A stretch of 64,000 bases of DNA. Source: Atherinomorus stipes. Taxonomy: Eukaryota > Chordata > Actinopteri > Atheriniformes > Atherinidae. The notes beneath the pieces are model-generated. The model searched no databases. It was not told the DNA's origin and was given only the letters and a program-made list of their open reading frames with translations. A program made the position numbers and the translations under genes. This document shows, piece after piece, positions 33,001 to 38,762 of this stretch (the stretch's first letter is position 1; every line of letters begins with the position of its first letter). The stretch spans positions 1 to 64,000 of the forward strand of contig JALJCO010013399.1 in the NCBI GenBank assembly GCA_023101725.1, written 5' to 3'.

Positions 33001-35191
33001 TCATCTCTCTGCCCAGAGTTTGCCTGTGTTATTCTGGTAGCGGTTTATATAATACCAGGTACCGCACCAGAGACAGCCTGTGATGTCATCAGCTCCGTTG
33101 TGGCTAAACTACAAACACAGCATCCAAACTCATTCATGGCGATCTCTGGAGACTTCAACAACGTCTCCCTCTCTGCTACGTTACCAACTTTCCAGCAGTT
33201 TGTCAGCTGCTCCACCAGAGAAAATAAGATGTTGGACTTATTTTATGCAAATACAAAGAATGCATACAGCTCCTCTGCCCTGCCTCCTTTAGGAAGATCA
33301 GATCATAATCTGGTTCTTCTCACCTCCATCTACAAGCCCATCATTCAGCAGAAACCAGTCATTAGGAGGATGATTTAAACCTGGTCTACTGAGGCTGAAG
33401 ATGCTCTGAGAGGGTGCTTTGAGGCCACAGACTGGAATGTCCTCTGTGAACCTCATGGAGATGACATCAACACCATGACTGAGTGTGTGACAGATTACAT
33501 AAACTTCTGTGTGGACAGCATCGTTCCAACAAGAACAGTGAGGTGCTTCCCCAATAACAAACCCTGGATCACCAGTGACCTGAAAAAGCTGCTGAACATT
33601 AAAAAGAAATCTTTCAGGGATGGAGACAGGGAGTTACTGAAGACCACACAAAAACAACTGAAAACACAGACTAAGAAGTGAAGGAGGACGACAGGAAGAA
33701 GTTGGAGAGCAGCTCCAGCAGAACAACGTGAGGGATGTGTGGTCGGGAATGAAGAAGATCACTGGCTTCAAGTTAAAGGGGGACCAGACTGATGGAGGTC
33801 TGGACAGAGCTAACGAACTGAACATGTTTTTCAGTAGGTTCAGTCCCCCCTGCCGACAACCCAACACTCCACACACCCTCCATGAGCCCACAGCTTTCTT
33901 GTCCCACCTCCACTCTGTCACCCTGCACCTCAGTCATGGACCTGAACACAGCCTCCTCTCCCTCCACATCAGGACATCCTGAGACCTCCTCTGTCTCCAC
34001 CTCCAGCCTGACTGTCTCCTGCAACCAGGACAAGAAACAACTGGAGAAACTGAACCGGAACAAGGCTGCAGGTCCAGATGGTGTCAGTCCCAGAGTTCTC
34101 CAGACCTGCTCAGAACAACTATGTCCGGTTCTCCAGCACCTTTTTAACACCAGCCTGAGACAGAACAGAGTTCCTGTGCTGTGGAAAACATCCTGTCTTG
34201 TTCCTGTCCCTAAAAAACCACAACCAGCTGAACCAAATGACTACAGACCAGTTGCTCTGACATCTCACATCATGAAAGTCCTGGAGAGACCTGACTGGCT
34301 CACCTAAACAAGCAAGGTGAATTCCCTTCAGGAGCCATTACAGTTCGCATATCGTAATGGGCTTGGGGTTGAAGACGCCATCATCTTCCTGCCTCAGATG
34401 AAGAACAAGACTGACTGAGTTATTGTTATGTTATTTCATATAAATGTTATATTGTTAAACACAAAAAAAAAGAAAAGGAAAAAAAAAGTGAGCTTTTTAC
34501 AATGTTGTATTTCCCTTTCGGTACAAATAAAAGTATTTTTCATTTCATTTCATTTCTCTGGTTTGTTCAGGTTTTGCTCCGTGTGTCAGAGATACGTCTG
34601 CTCCCTGAACAAACACTGTGCTCAATGCAACATTTGTCCATCTAAGGTATGAGCCGTGCACGTATGTTCCTCACGTCTTCATCGTTTCATTGCTCTAAAC
34701 TTGTGTGGTTGTCTGCAGGATGGCCGTGAATGGAAGCACTGCCCCGCTTGTGAAAGATGTGTGAAGCCATGTGAGTAAATTCATGCACATACGTGTTACA
34801 CGCTGCAGTAGAAGCTTTGTCTTTCATGCATGTGTGACTGAATGAAGCCTCGTCCCCGTCAGCGTGGCGACACTGCGGCAGCTGCGGCCGCTGCGCCCTC
34901 CCCGACCACCCGTGCGGGCAGGCTGCAGGGAAGGAGGGCTGCTTCAGCTGCGGCAGCCTGGAGCACAAACGTAGATTCTGCCCCCAGAAAGACGCTCACA
35001 GGAGCAGCAGGTGAGTTTCTACCTCCTCACCGAGCCGGTTCCATGGCGACACGTCCTGACTCGTTTCTGCACCTCTGTCTGTGAATTACAGGCCCAAAGC
35101 CAAGAACATTTCCCATCATCCTCTCCTTCAGCGTAAAGGCAAGAGGAAGTCTGGAGCAGCTCGCAGGGCTAAGAAGTTGAAGTCTGCCTGA
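12731..35191 (+). CDS. zcchc4: Zinc finger CCHC-type protein 4, 28S rRNA m6A methyltransferase (13 exons)
   Basis: Exons: 12731-12818, 13926-14041, 16013-16095, 16184-16456, 17336-17416, 29248-29320, 29400-29541, 29626-29726, 32705-32826, 34571-34646, 34719-34770, 34863-35010, 35092-35191. They total 1455 nt, 484 residues (human about 513), with consistent phase throughout. Domain order: GRF zinc finger (about 27-64, C27/H29/C50/C59), C2H2-like finger (C111, C114, H126, H129), Rossmann methyltransferase core with the N6-adenine motif DPPF at 258-261, a cysteine/histidine-rich C-terminal region (about 360-420), a CCHC knuckle (C429, C432, H437, C442) and a basic tail. In mammals the protein adds the single m6A at A4220 of 28S rRNA in the nucleolus. 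The start at 12731 gives an N-terminus like the human one. An in-frame ATG at 12626 would add 35 residues. Intron 5 uses a GC donor and contains an antisense gene. No frame break is seen. Confidence 0.95.
12832..13006. repeat. 31-bp minisatellite abutting the exon 1 donor
   Basis: Five and a half copies of a 31-bp unit beginning TTCACCAGTCAGCCCAGTAC, almost identical to each other and lying directly behind the exon 1 splice donor. One copy has GACTCACC for GATTCACC. The uniformity suggests recent expansion. Confidence 0.9.
13007..13575. other. Intron 1 remainder, no gene seen
   Basis: AT-rich sequence without clear coding signal. A second TGACGTCA occurs at about 13506, and a fragment with GATACC and CGGCCGATACC near 13120-13170 resembles decayed MITE sequence. 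Confidence 0.5.
13576..13790 (+). mobile_element. Fish hAT-type MITE fragment
   Basis: Starts AAAGGTACAGTGTGTAAAAA and includes TTAGAATGAGTCATTTATAT and a downstream GGCTGCCATATTTG, the signature of a very common teleost MITE (from memory of the family, not a search). It ends about 135 bp before the exon 2 acceptor. Confidence 0.6.
13926..14041 (+). CDS. zcchc4: zcchc4 exon 2 (GRF zinc finger)
   Basis: Acceptor ctgcag at 13920-13925, donor AAG|gtaaat. Completes the GRF finger: [13 protein letters not shown] (residues 47-59) then FFQW. This stretch is near-identical to the mammalian protein as I remember it. Confidence 0.95.
14326..14770. repeat. Degenerate GCTGCTTCGTC repeat
   Basis: Cryptically repetitive sequence built from GCTGCTTCGTCGCTGCTTC with variants (CATCACCATTTTGTCGC, CGTTGCAGTTTC), period about 12-15 bp and irregular. 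It lies in intron 2 between copies of a TCCTGGAAAAG motif (14267 and 15358-15405) that flank it on both sides. Confidence 0.75.
14811..15280. repeat. Extreme C-rich low-complexity tract
   Basis: About 470 bases almost entirely of C with scattered A and short GC words, containing a T homopolymer (14873-14892). The neighbouring sequence is ordinary on both sides. This is most likely low-quality long-read consensus or a collapsed repeat. The long proline- and glycine-rich frames across it are artefacts. Confidence 0.8.
15281..16012. other. Rest of intron 2
   Basis: Contains five tandem TCCTGGAAAAGTCCTGGAAA-type words (15345-15405), then a short MITE-like segment (15609-15715, with GATACCGATATTTTC), then AT-rich sequence up to the exon 3 acceptor. 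I see no gene. Confidence 0.55.
16013..16095 (+). CDS. zcchc4: zcchc4 exon 3
   Basis: Residues 69-95 plus two bases. An alanine/arginine-rich helix ([17 protein letters not shown]) links the GRF finger to the next finger. Acceptor ctctgcag, donor CG|gtgagt. Confidence 0.88.
16184..16456 (+). CDS. zcchc4: zcchc4 exon 4 (C2H2-like finger, start of methyltransferase core)
   Basis: Largest exon (273 nt). It carries KFCQDC...HADH (C111, C114, H126, H129), then the conserved [19 protein letters not shown] and KVLCVGTPR. The last is the glycine-containing SAM-binding loop of the Rossmann fold. Confidence 0.95.
16466..17070 (+). repeat. 44-bp then 42-bp minisatellite, locus 1
   Basis: In intron 4. 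16466-16765 is a 44-bp unit containing CTAACACTGATGACCAAGCA and CCAATCACACCGCAGCAT. From about 16770 to 17070 the unit becomes 42 bp, with CATCTAGTCACGCAGACATG and GACCAATCACACGGCAG. The two share the CCAATCACACNGCAGCAT core, so one grew out of the other. The 42-bp form recurs inverted at 59580-60728. Confidence 0.92.
17336..17416 (+). CDS. zcchc4: zcchc4 exon 5 with GC splice donor
   Basis: Codes [17 protein letters not shown] then [10 protein letters not shown]. The donor is AG|GCAAGT, a non-canonical GC-AG intron with otherwise perfect consensus. Phase (2) and protein continuity with exon 6, 11.8 kb away, are exact. No GT donor nearby keeps the frame. Confidence 0.92.
17585..17822. repeat. 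58-bp minisatellite, four copies
   Basis: Four near-identical copies of a 58-bp unit in intron 5. The spacing of CAGCGTATTG is exactly 58 bp (17643, 17701, 17759). Each unit contains GCTGCAATGTGCTGCTGTCG followed by CCACCAGGTGGCA. Confidence 0.93.
17621..17807. promoter_or_regulatory. Four tandem CTCF-consensus motifs
   Basis: CCACCAGGTGGCA occurs at 17621-17633, 17679-17691, 17737-17749 and 17795-17807. Each matches the CTCF core consensus CCASYAGRKGGCR at every position. All four share one orientation and 58-bp spacing. Binding is inferred from motif identity only. Confidence 0.5.
17830..18400. other. Intron 5, MITE-related AT-rich sequence
   Basis: 18001-18100 starts GTGGTGCACGATAATTATCG with CATAATCGGGCCGATTAC, a MITE end of a family different from the composite one. 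The rest is AT-rich without coding signal. Confidence 0.5.
18401..19305. mobile_element. Composite palindromic MITE, copy 2 (head-to-head ends)
   Basis: Left end GGGATGCACAATATTGGAAT. The right end, read on the minus strand, starts with nearly the same sequence (GAGATGCACAATTTTGGAAT), so both ends are the same end of the family and the copy is palindromic overall. The inner module is present with TCTCGCGAGA at 18610-18619 and 18661-18670 and a closing ATTTTTTCCCACCCCTA near 19022-19040. Confidence 0.7.
19448..20061 (-). CDS. TRIM-like gene, B30.2/SPRY exon
   Basis: Acceptor tgtgatttcag, entering in phase 1 (G + AC gives D), open to the TGA at 19448-19450. Contains a PRY-like N-terminal part ([14 protein letters not shown]) and a full SPRY. 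The third base is strongly G/C biased compared with the flanking AT-rich DNA, as expected for a maintained exon. Confidence 0.9.
19448..27226 (-). CDS. TRIM/B30.2 family protein, nested antisense in zcchc4 intron 5 (5' end not found)
   Basis: Minus-strand exons: 27226-27131 (96 nt), 27048-26818 (231 nt), 26095-25870 (226 nt), 20061-19448 (614 nt including TGA). They join in phase to 388 residues. The 96-nt and 231-nt coiled-coil exons are the classic sizes in TRIM genes. The last exon encodes a B30.2/SPRY domain with [54 protein letters not shown] and PLYPAVRF. From memory it is closest to the RNF135/TRIM65/TRIM14 group. B30.2 TRIMs usually recognise protein ligands in innate immunity and act as E3 ubiquitin ligases. 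No RING or B-box is visible upstream, so it may lack them, have lost them, or have a first exon I could not find. The 226/614 intron (5.8 kb) contains the 22-bp minisatellite. Confidence 0.85.
20274..21152 (-). mobile_element. Composite palindromic MITE, copy 3, interrupted
   Basis: Read on the minus strand it starts near 21152 with GAATGCATGATATTGGAATT and contains GTCATTCCAAATAGCAGTTT and the inner module. The module is interrupted at 20494-20750 by low-complexity purine-rich sequence and resumes exactly where it left off: TTTTCATAT before, GCTGATACCATATTGACATT after. Confidence 0.75.
20494..20750. other. Low-complexity block inside MITE copy 3
   Basis: 257 bases of A/G-rich sequence with no similarity to the other copies, inserted at a single point of the MITE hairpin arm. 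Most likely a consensus artefact of sequencing through a palindrome. A real insertion cannot be excluded. Confidence 0.6.
21153..22531. other. Intron 5, dispersed-repeat fragments
   Basis: No gene recognised. 22238-22330 (CTTTTCCATTAGCACAGGTC) and 22366-22480 (CAGTAGGTGGCGGTAACGCA with a GAAGAAG end) look like fragments of common fish repeats. The rest is unassigned. Confidence 0.45.
22532..22602 (+). other. tRNA-like SINE head or tRNA relic
   Basis: TGGTAGCAATCTTGCC resembles an internal A box, and 38 bp on GGTTCAACACC matches the B-box pattern GGTTCRANNCC. The implied cloverleaf is poor, so a functional tRNA is unlikely. A tRNA-derived SINE promoter is the better reading. Confidence 0.3.
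22612..25725. repeat. 22-bp minisatellite array (3.1 kb)
   Basis: Built from GGTGATAATGGGGTGATATT plus GA, 22 bp, alternating GAGGTGAT and GAGTTGAT forms. G-rich on plus, C-rich on minus. It lies in zcchc4 intron 5 and at the same time in the intron before the TRIM-like B30.2 exon. Length changes of 1-3 bp are frequent, most densely at 23490-24060, where the order of units is badly disturbed. Confidence 0.95.
25870..26095 (-). CDS. TRIM-like gene, linker/coiled-coil exon
   Basis: Acceptor tttcatctccag, donor TTGG|gtgaga. Codes [20 protein letters not shown] then a helical stretch with [19 protein letters not shown]. Ends in phase 1, matching the B30.2 exon. Confidence 0.8.
26157..26782 (+). 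mobile_element. Composite palindromic MITE, copy 4 (most complete)
   Basis: Outer ends GGATGCACAGTATTGGAATT and GGCCAATTATATTGTGCATC, with the inner module from GGGGTGGGAAAAATG (about 26299) to ATTTTTCCCACCCC (26581-26594). The centre contains CTCTCGCGAGATTTCG (TCTCGCGAGA at 26451-26460). It sits in the TRIM-like intron between the 231-nt and 226-nt exons and ends 36 bp from the 231-nt exon donor. Confidence 0.8.
26818..27048 (-). CDS. TRIM-like gene, 231-nt coiled-coil exon
   Basis: Exactly 77 codons, phase 0 at both ends. Starts [18 protein letters not shown] and ends SSKEEEDWK. Heptad-like spacing of leucines ([19 protein letters not shown]). The donor GAAG|gtccgc is weak, but the family's 231-nt exon length supports it. 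Confidence 0.85.
27060..27088. repeat. (ATC)n microsatellite in an 82-bp intron
   Basis: Nine ATC repeats inside the very short intron (27049-27130) of the TRIM-like gene, 12 bp from the acceptor. Confidence 0.8.
27131..27226 (-). CDS. TRIM-like gene, 96-nt coiled-coil exon
   Basis: Acceptor cttctctacag, donor ATG|gtaagt-like (gtaag). Exactly 32 codons, phase 0: [20 protein letters not shown] then [12 protein letters not shown]. 96 nt is the signature length of TRIM exon 2. Confidence 0.88.
27377..28318. repeat. 32-bp minisatellite made of two 16-bp halves
   Basis: Unit ACCCCCACATCATACT + ACCCCTACATCAAATC. The halves are diverged copies of one 16-bp word, and the second half varies (ACGTCACACC, ATGTCACACC). 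Lies upstream of the first recognised TRIM-like exon. It decays toward 28320 into a C homopolymer. Confidence 0.93.
28483..28800 (-). CDS. Uncharacterised 105-residue ORF, possible 5' exon of the TRIM-like gene
   Basis: ATG at 28800, TAA at 28483. Proline- and serine-rich, no cysteines, no transmembrane segment. Begins [20 protein letters not shown] and contains [20 protein letters not shown]. Third positions are G/C-rich and the frame is clean, unlike the surroundings. Two in-frame phase-0 donors (ACG|gtaaac and TCA|gtgagc) could splice it to the 96-nt exon 1.3 kb downstream. Otherwise it is a separate small protein. I do not recognise it and give no function. Confidence 0.35.
   Translation of the reverse strand: MAEKESSRGNVEPGAALSVQAELPPPSAGLTGVLQGGGGFTPLDSSSDRPVQPFPRSPKLQRKLAKDAPPSTVNGSGSVSGIIPTLKSVPEEDGAAFLKTRQRLA
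28801..29247. other. End of intron 5
   Basis: No further exon or zinc-finger cysteine pattern could be found on the minus strand. The sequence is unique and ordinary. Confidence 0.5.
29248..29320 (+). CDS. zcchc4: zcchc4 exon 6
   Basis: [20 protein letters not shown] then FDGE. The [13 protein letters not shown] block is invariant between fish and human as I recall it. Acceptor ctgttccag, donor GAG|gtaaga. Confidence 0.95.
29400..29541 (+). CDS. zcchc4: zcchc4 exon 7 (catalytic DPPF motif)
   Basis: Contains [19 protein letters not shown]258-P259-P260-F261 is the adenine-N6 methyltransferase motif IV that contacts the target base. Donor G|gtcagg, phase 1. Confidence 0.95.
29626..29726 (+). 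CDS. zcchc4: zcchc4 exon 8
   Basis: Codes [17 protein letters not shown] then [11 protein letters not shown]. Ends in phase 0 with donor CAG|gtacgg. Confidence 0.95.
29868..29915 (+). mobile_element. MITE left piece, split by a LINE
   Basis: GGGATGTCCGATATTATCGG marks a MITE end. It breaks off in GGGCATTATA, and related sequence (AAAATATCGGTATC, CTCGCGAGAG) reappears at 32396 after the LINE. Confidence 0.5.
29990..32395 (+). mobile_element. L2-like LINE, broken, in zcchc4 intron 8
   Basis: Endonuclease and N-terminal RT frame from 30062 ([40 protein letters not shown]) to a stop at 31478. RT continues at 31487 ([51 protein letters not shown]), shifts frame near 31868 and goes on through [20 protein letters not shown] to the catalytic YADDTQLYI and [11 protein letters not shown]. 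The RT C-terminus is deleted: after 32285 the sequence jumps to a 3' end with AAAGTGCTTTATAAATAAAT and an ATTC tail. An in-frame stop, a frameshift and a deletion make it dead. Confidence 0.85.
32396..32520 (+). mobile_element. MITE right piece after the LINE
   Basis: Carries AGAAAATATCGGTATC and a TCTCGCGAGA palindrome at 32486-32495, features of the composite MITE family. Best read as the other half of the element at 29868. Confidence 0.5.
32705..32826 (+). CDS. zcchc4: zcchc4 exon 9
   Basis: [20 protein letters not shown] then VRLFTNISP and LPKEEGYR. Highly conserved. Phase 0 in, phase 2 out. Confidence 0.95.
32960..34556 (+). mobile_element. Rex1-like LINE fragment in zcchc4 intron 9
   Basis: Second half of an endonuclease (33040-33378: [38 protein letters not shown]), then [18 protein letters not shown] (33475-33681), then the RT start (34060-34307: [36 protein letters not shown]) and [10 protein letters not shown] at 34330. 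The rest of the RT is missing. The 3' end is ACAAATAAAAGTATTTTTCA followed by TTTCATTTCATTTC at 34535-34556. Several stops and frameshifts. The conserved words match the common fish Rex1 group from memory. Confidence 0.8.
34571..34646 (+). CDS. zcchc4: zcchc4 exon 10
   Basis: [20 protein letters not shown] then ICPSK: two CX2C pairs opening the Cys/His-rich C-terminal region. The acceptor tract lies at the very end of the Rex1-like LINE. Confidence 0.95.
34719..34770 (+). CDS. zcchc4: zcchc4 exon 11
   Basis: [17 protein letters not shown], 52 nt, phase 0 to 1. Adds HCX2CX2C ligands to the same zinc cluster. Confidence 0.93.
34863..35010 (+). CDS. zcchc4: zcchc4 exon 12 (CCHC knuckle)
   Basis: [15 protein letters not shown] then the CCHC knuckle [14 protein letters not shown] (C429, C432, H437, C442). 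Very G/C-rich compared with the introns. Confidence 0.95.
35092..35191 (+). CDS. zcchc4: zcchc4 exon 13, basic tail and stop
   Basis: Lysine/arginine-rich tail ending [12 protein letters not shown] at 35189-35191. The run of basic residues fits a nucleolar targeting role (inference). Confidence 0.93.
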
Positions 35192-35258
35192 CGACAGGGT
35201 TGACGCAGCAGCTCTGCAGCTGGAGTTAAATAACCTGACAGTGTTTGGTGATGAGTAC

Positions 35259-35264
35259 AATAAA
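35259..35264 (+). terminator. zcchc4 polyadenylation signal
   Basis: AATAAA 68 bp after the stop codon, giving a very short 3' UTR. Confidence 0.7.
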
Positions 35265-35394
35265 AATCTAACGCAGGAGAGTTCGAGTGTTACTTTCAAT
35301 AAAACACGAGTTTAGGATTATTCCTACGTCTACAGTAATCTGCAGCACATCTGAACTTTTCCATCCATCCGTATACACACACACACACATACAT

Positions 35395-36667
35395 TCTTTG
35401 CAGAATTGTTGTAATTCAGCCACATTGGAGGCTTTTCCAGCATGAACCGCCTTTTTAAGGTCATGCCACAGCATCTCAATGGGATTCAGGTGGGGACTTT
35501 GACTAGGCCACTCCAAAGTCTTCATGTTGTTGTTCTTAAGCCATTCAGAGGTGGACTTGCTGGTGTGTTCTGGATCATTGTTCTGCTGCAGAACCCAAGT
35601 GCGCTTCAGCTTGAGGTCACCAACAGATGGCCGGACATTCTCCTTCAGGATTTTTTGGTAGAAGCAGAATTCATGGTTCCATTTACCACAGCAAGTCTTC
35701 CAGGTCCTGAAGCAGCAAAACAGCCCCAGACCATCACACTACCACCACCATGTTTTACTGTTGCTATGATGTTCCTTTTCTGAAATGCCGTGTTACTTTT
35801 ACGCCAGATGTAATGGGACCTACACCTTCCAGAAAGTTCCACTTTTGTCTCGTCAGTCCACAGAGTATTTTCCCAAAAGTCTTGGGGATCATCAAGATGC
35901 TTTCTGGCTAAACTGAGACGAGCCTTTATGTTCTTTTTGCTCAGCAGTGGTTTTGGTCTTAGAACTCTGCCATGCAGCCATTTTTGCCCCCCAGTCTCTG
36001 TCTGATGGGGGAGTCATGAACACTGACCTTCATTTGAGGCAAGTGAGGCCTGCAGTTCTTGGATGTTGTTCTGGGGTCTTTTGTGACCTCTTGGATGAGT
36101 CGTCGCTGTGCTCTTGGGGTCATTTTGGTCGGCCGGCCCCTCCTGGGAAGGTTCACCACTGTTCCATGGTTTCACCATTTGTGGATAACGGTTCTCACTG
36201 TGGTTCTCTGGAGTCCCAAAGCTTTAGAAATGGCTTTGGAACCTTTTTCCAGACTGATAGATCTCAATGACTTTGTTTCTCATTTGTTCCTGAATTTCTT
36301 TGGATGGCAGCATGATGTCTAGCTTTGGAGGATCTTTTGGTCTACTTCACTTTGTCAGGCAGGTGCTATTTAAGTGATTAGGCCTGGGTGTGGATAGAGA
36401 AACTGAACTCAGCTAAACCACAGTTAATTTATCTTTTCACGGGCGGGGCAATCACTTTTTCACACAGGGCCATGGAGGTTTGGATTTGTTCACCATTACT
36501 AATAAAAATCTTCATTTAAAAACTGCATTTTGTGTTTACTTGTGTTATGTTTTTCTAATATTTAAATTTGTTTGATGATTTGAAACATATAAGTGTGACA
36601 AACATGCCCCCCCCCCCCCCCCCCCAAAAAATGAGGGAGGGGGCAAACACGTTTTCGCACAACTGTA
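35395..36667 (-). pseudogene. Tc1-like transposase remnant
   Basis: Minus-strand frames in family order. ATG at 36313 opens an N-terminal helix-turn-helix region. RRGRPTKMTPRAQRRLIQEV lies at about 36100-36160 and GGGSVMVWGCFAASGPG at about 35735. WPSQSPHLNPIEMLWHDLKK, the DDE-terminal signature, lies at about 35470-35515. Frameshifts separate the pieces, and the C-terminus is lost at a CA microsatellite (35375-35392). The outer end at 36640-36667 is a TIR-type CAGTTGTGCGAAAACGTGTT (minus strand) preceded by TA, the Tc1 target. A homopolymer C run follows at 36607-36625. Dead copy. Confidence 0.88.
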
Positions 36668-36840
36668 TATTCCAGATGTCATCAGAAATCTCTTCATAGC
36701 TGTATCTGACGTCGTGAAATGTTCCCTGAAGGCTTGCTGTCTCTATGTTCTTGTCCTGCCACATGGTGGCTCTGCTGCTTTGCTTCCACTCGGCCCTGCA
36801 GCAGGTTTTAGTGGAGGAGATCACTTCAGGTACACACAGT
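36668..36840. other. Coding-like stretch, strand uncertain
   Basis: On minus the frame reads MWQDKNIETASLQGTFHDVR and EEISDDIWNI, running up to the Tc1 end. On plus a frame from ATG 36762 reads MVALLLCFHSALQQVLVEEI and stops being open at a CAG|gtacac donor (36830), which would suit a signal-peptide exon. Neither is recognised. Confidence 0.25.
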
Positions 36841-36911
36841 AACACACACGTATCTGACGGCTTCCAGTGGAGCAGCAAATGTCTCATAAAGTAGATGGAT
36901 GTGGTTTACAT

Positions 36912-37831
36912 CGGGGGTTCTCAACCGGGGTTTTTCATGATGGGGCCCAAGTTTTCAGTCCAAACTGGTCCAGGGTCCATTCATACAGTATTTAACACTG
37001 TATTTGTAATGGTCTCATTTTTGGTTTAATAACTAAAAGTCCACCTGCCTTTAACAGACTGAACCTGGTAAAATGTGGCGTGATAAACATGAATAGCATA
37101 ATATAGAAATATCTTATGAGATGGTCACAAACACATTTATATCACATCATGGAATAAAATCAGACTCCTACAGGAACAAATCAGATTTAGACTAAACACA
37201 AAATCTACAACATTTTACTACAAAAAGAGGGACAAAAGAAAAAACTGACGGAAACTGATTTAAAAAAGAGATAAAATGGTGCAGTAATAGATCACGCTGA
37301 AAATAAAAAAGGCCCATTTTAAATCATCTGTTAAAACCTGTATTTCATTTGTTTAGACAGGCCAGCACAAAATTTCATTGAACAATTTATTTATTTAAAC
37401 TTTTCTTAGAATTCTTTAAAGAACCTCCAAACATACATTTTCTGCATCAACAGCTGATTTTCTCTCTTTTCTTTGTTAAAAAACCTTTTTTTCCAACAAG
37501 TGTTAGATGTTTGTTTCTAGATTAAGCTTGCAGATAGCGTTAGCATTAACATTAGCGTTAGCTGGTGCTCCAACCAGACTTCTCAGCTCTGCTTTCTTAT
37601 CTCCTCTCACTAATCTGTAATAAAGTGCAGTGGATTTTTGTCTTTTTAGTGTTGTTTTGGTGCAACCAAACTCTGACAAATTAGCGCCACCAGGTGGGGG
37701 GAGGCTACATTGCAACTCATCCAGTCATAAATAACTGGAAATATACGGTCCTCGCGGTCCATGTGGAAAAGGAATGGGGGTTTTTTTGTGGCGTTTGAGG
37801 CCCCATGGTTAAAAATCACTGTCACAGACAT
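36912..37831. mobile_element. hAT-like non-autonomous element
   Basis: Left end GGGGGTTCTCAACCGGGGTT. The right end read on minus starts CAGTGATTTTTAACCATGGG, the CAGTGGTTCTCAACC type of hAT terminus. 0.9 kb with no transposase. A TAGCGTTAG repeat (37539-37563) and a CCACCAGGTGGGG near-CTCF word (37687) lie inside. Confidence 0.6.
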
Positions 37832-38762
37832 CACAAACTCCACAGACATGAAAACAAGAAAAGCACGTGGAAAATAAGAAATTAGGAAGGATACAAGCTC
37901 AGGCAGAAAAGTGCCGGTAAATCATTTAAAGTGATTGAAATGCTAAACAGGCAGAGACAGATCTGTATCAGACTGCCTTCCCTCTATGAAATGGAAATGA
38001 GACAGAAAACAAGGACACAAATCTAATTACATATACAGTAAAATGTGGAAGAATTGAGTTTCCCCTCTTCTAAATGTGTTTTATGTTCCCACATCAAAAC
38101 ACAGACCACCATGAATGCTAATGTGTAGAGAGAGACAAGCATAGCAGGACAGTGTTGGTCAAAGACACATTTGTCTCTGCTTATAGCTACATGACATCAG
38201 ACCTAGTTCTCTGAAACCTGACACGTTTCATGTTAGTTTAGATCATGAAAAATGGGACATTTCAGTCTAGAAAGCAGCAGATCCTTCATGTTCATTTTAA
38301 CCTTTATTTAACCAGGCAAAGACATTAAAGGAATAGTACACCCACTCATCTTCTCCTCAACCTCATGCTGACAAGACTCTGCTGACATAAAGGGATGGAC
38401 GTGGTCAGCAACAATACTTAGCTAGGCTGTGGTGGTTAAACCGCCATGTTGGTACTAAGGGGCCCACTAGAGATTTTCTCTTCTTCAGACCTAAAACCCG
38501 AGAGATGGTTGTGGTGGAAATCCCAGTAAGGTCTTCACCACGTCTACGTGACTACTGTAAATGCTGCTGCGTGATTGGCTGGTTGGATATCTGTTAACAG
38601 AACAGGTGGAGCTGATGAAGTGGCAACAAGGGGCAAACTCCGCTGGAGAAAAGTGAAGCCTGGAAGTAAAGTTTGAATATTTGTAATTCTTTCTTCATCT
38701 GCTAGGGGTTCTAAAACAGAGCAAATCGCCATAGACTCCCATGTTAAAAAGACCAACTTCAC
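37832..38762. other. Intergenic, with a single copy of the 42-bp-repeat source sequence
   Basis: No gene seen. At 38543-38610 CTACGTGACTACTGTAAATG and GCTGCTGCGTGATTGGCTGG correspond to the 42-bp minisatellite unit. They continue into GATATCTGTTAACAGAACAG and GTGGCAACAAGG, as in a dispersed fish repeat. Confidence 0.55.

Noticed and set aside
34842..35299. Short frames on both strands over the end of zcchc4
   Set aside because: Shadows of exons 12 and 13 in other frames.
37686..37699. A further CTCF site (CCACCAGGTGGGG)
   Set aside because: Differs from the consensus at the critical GGC position and is single.
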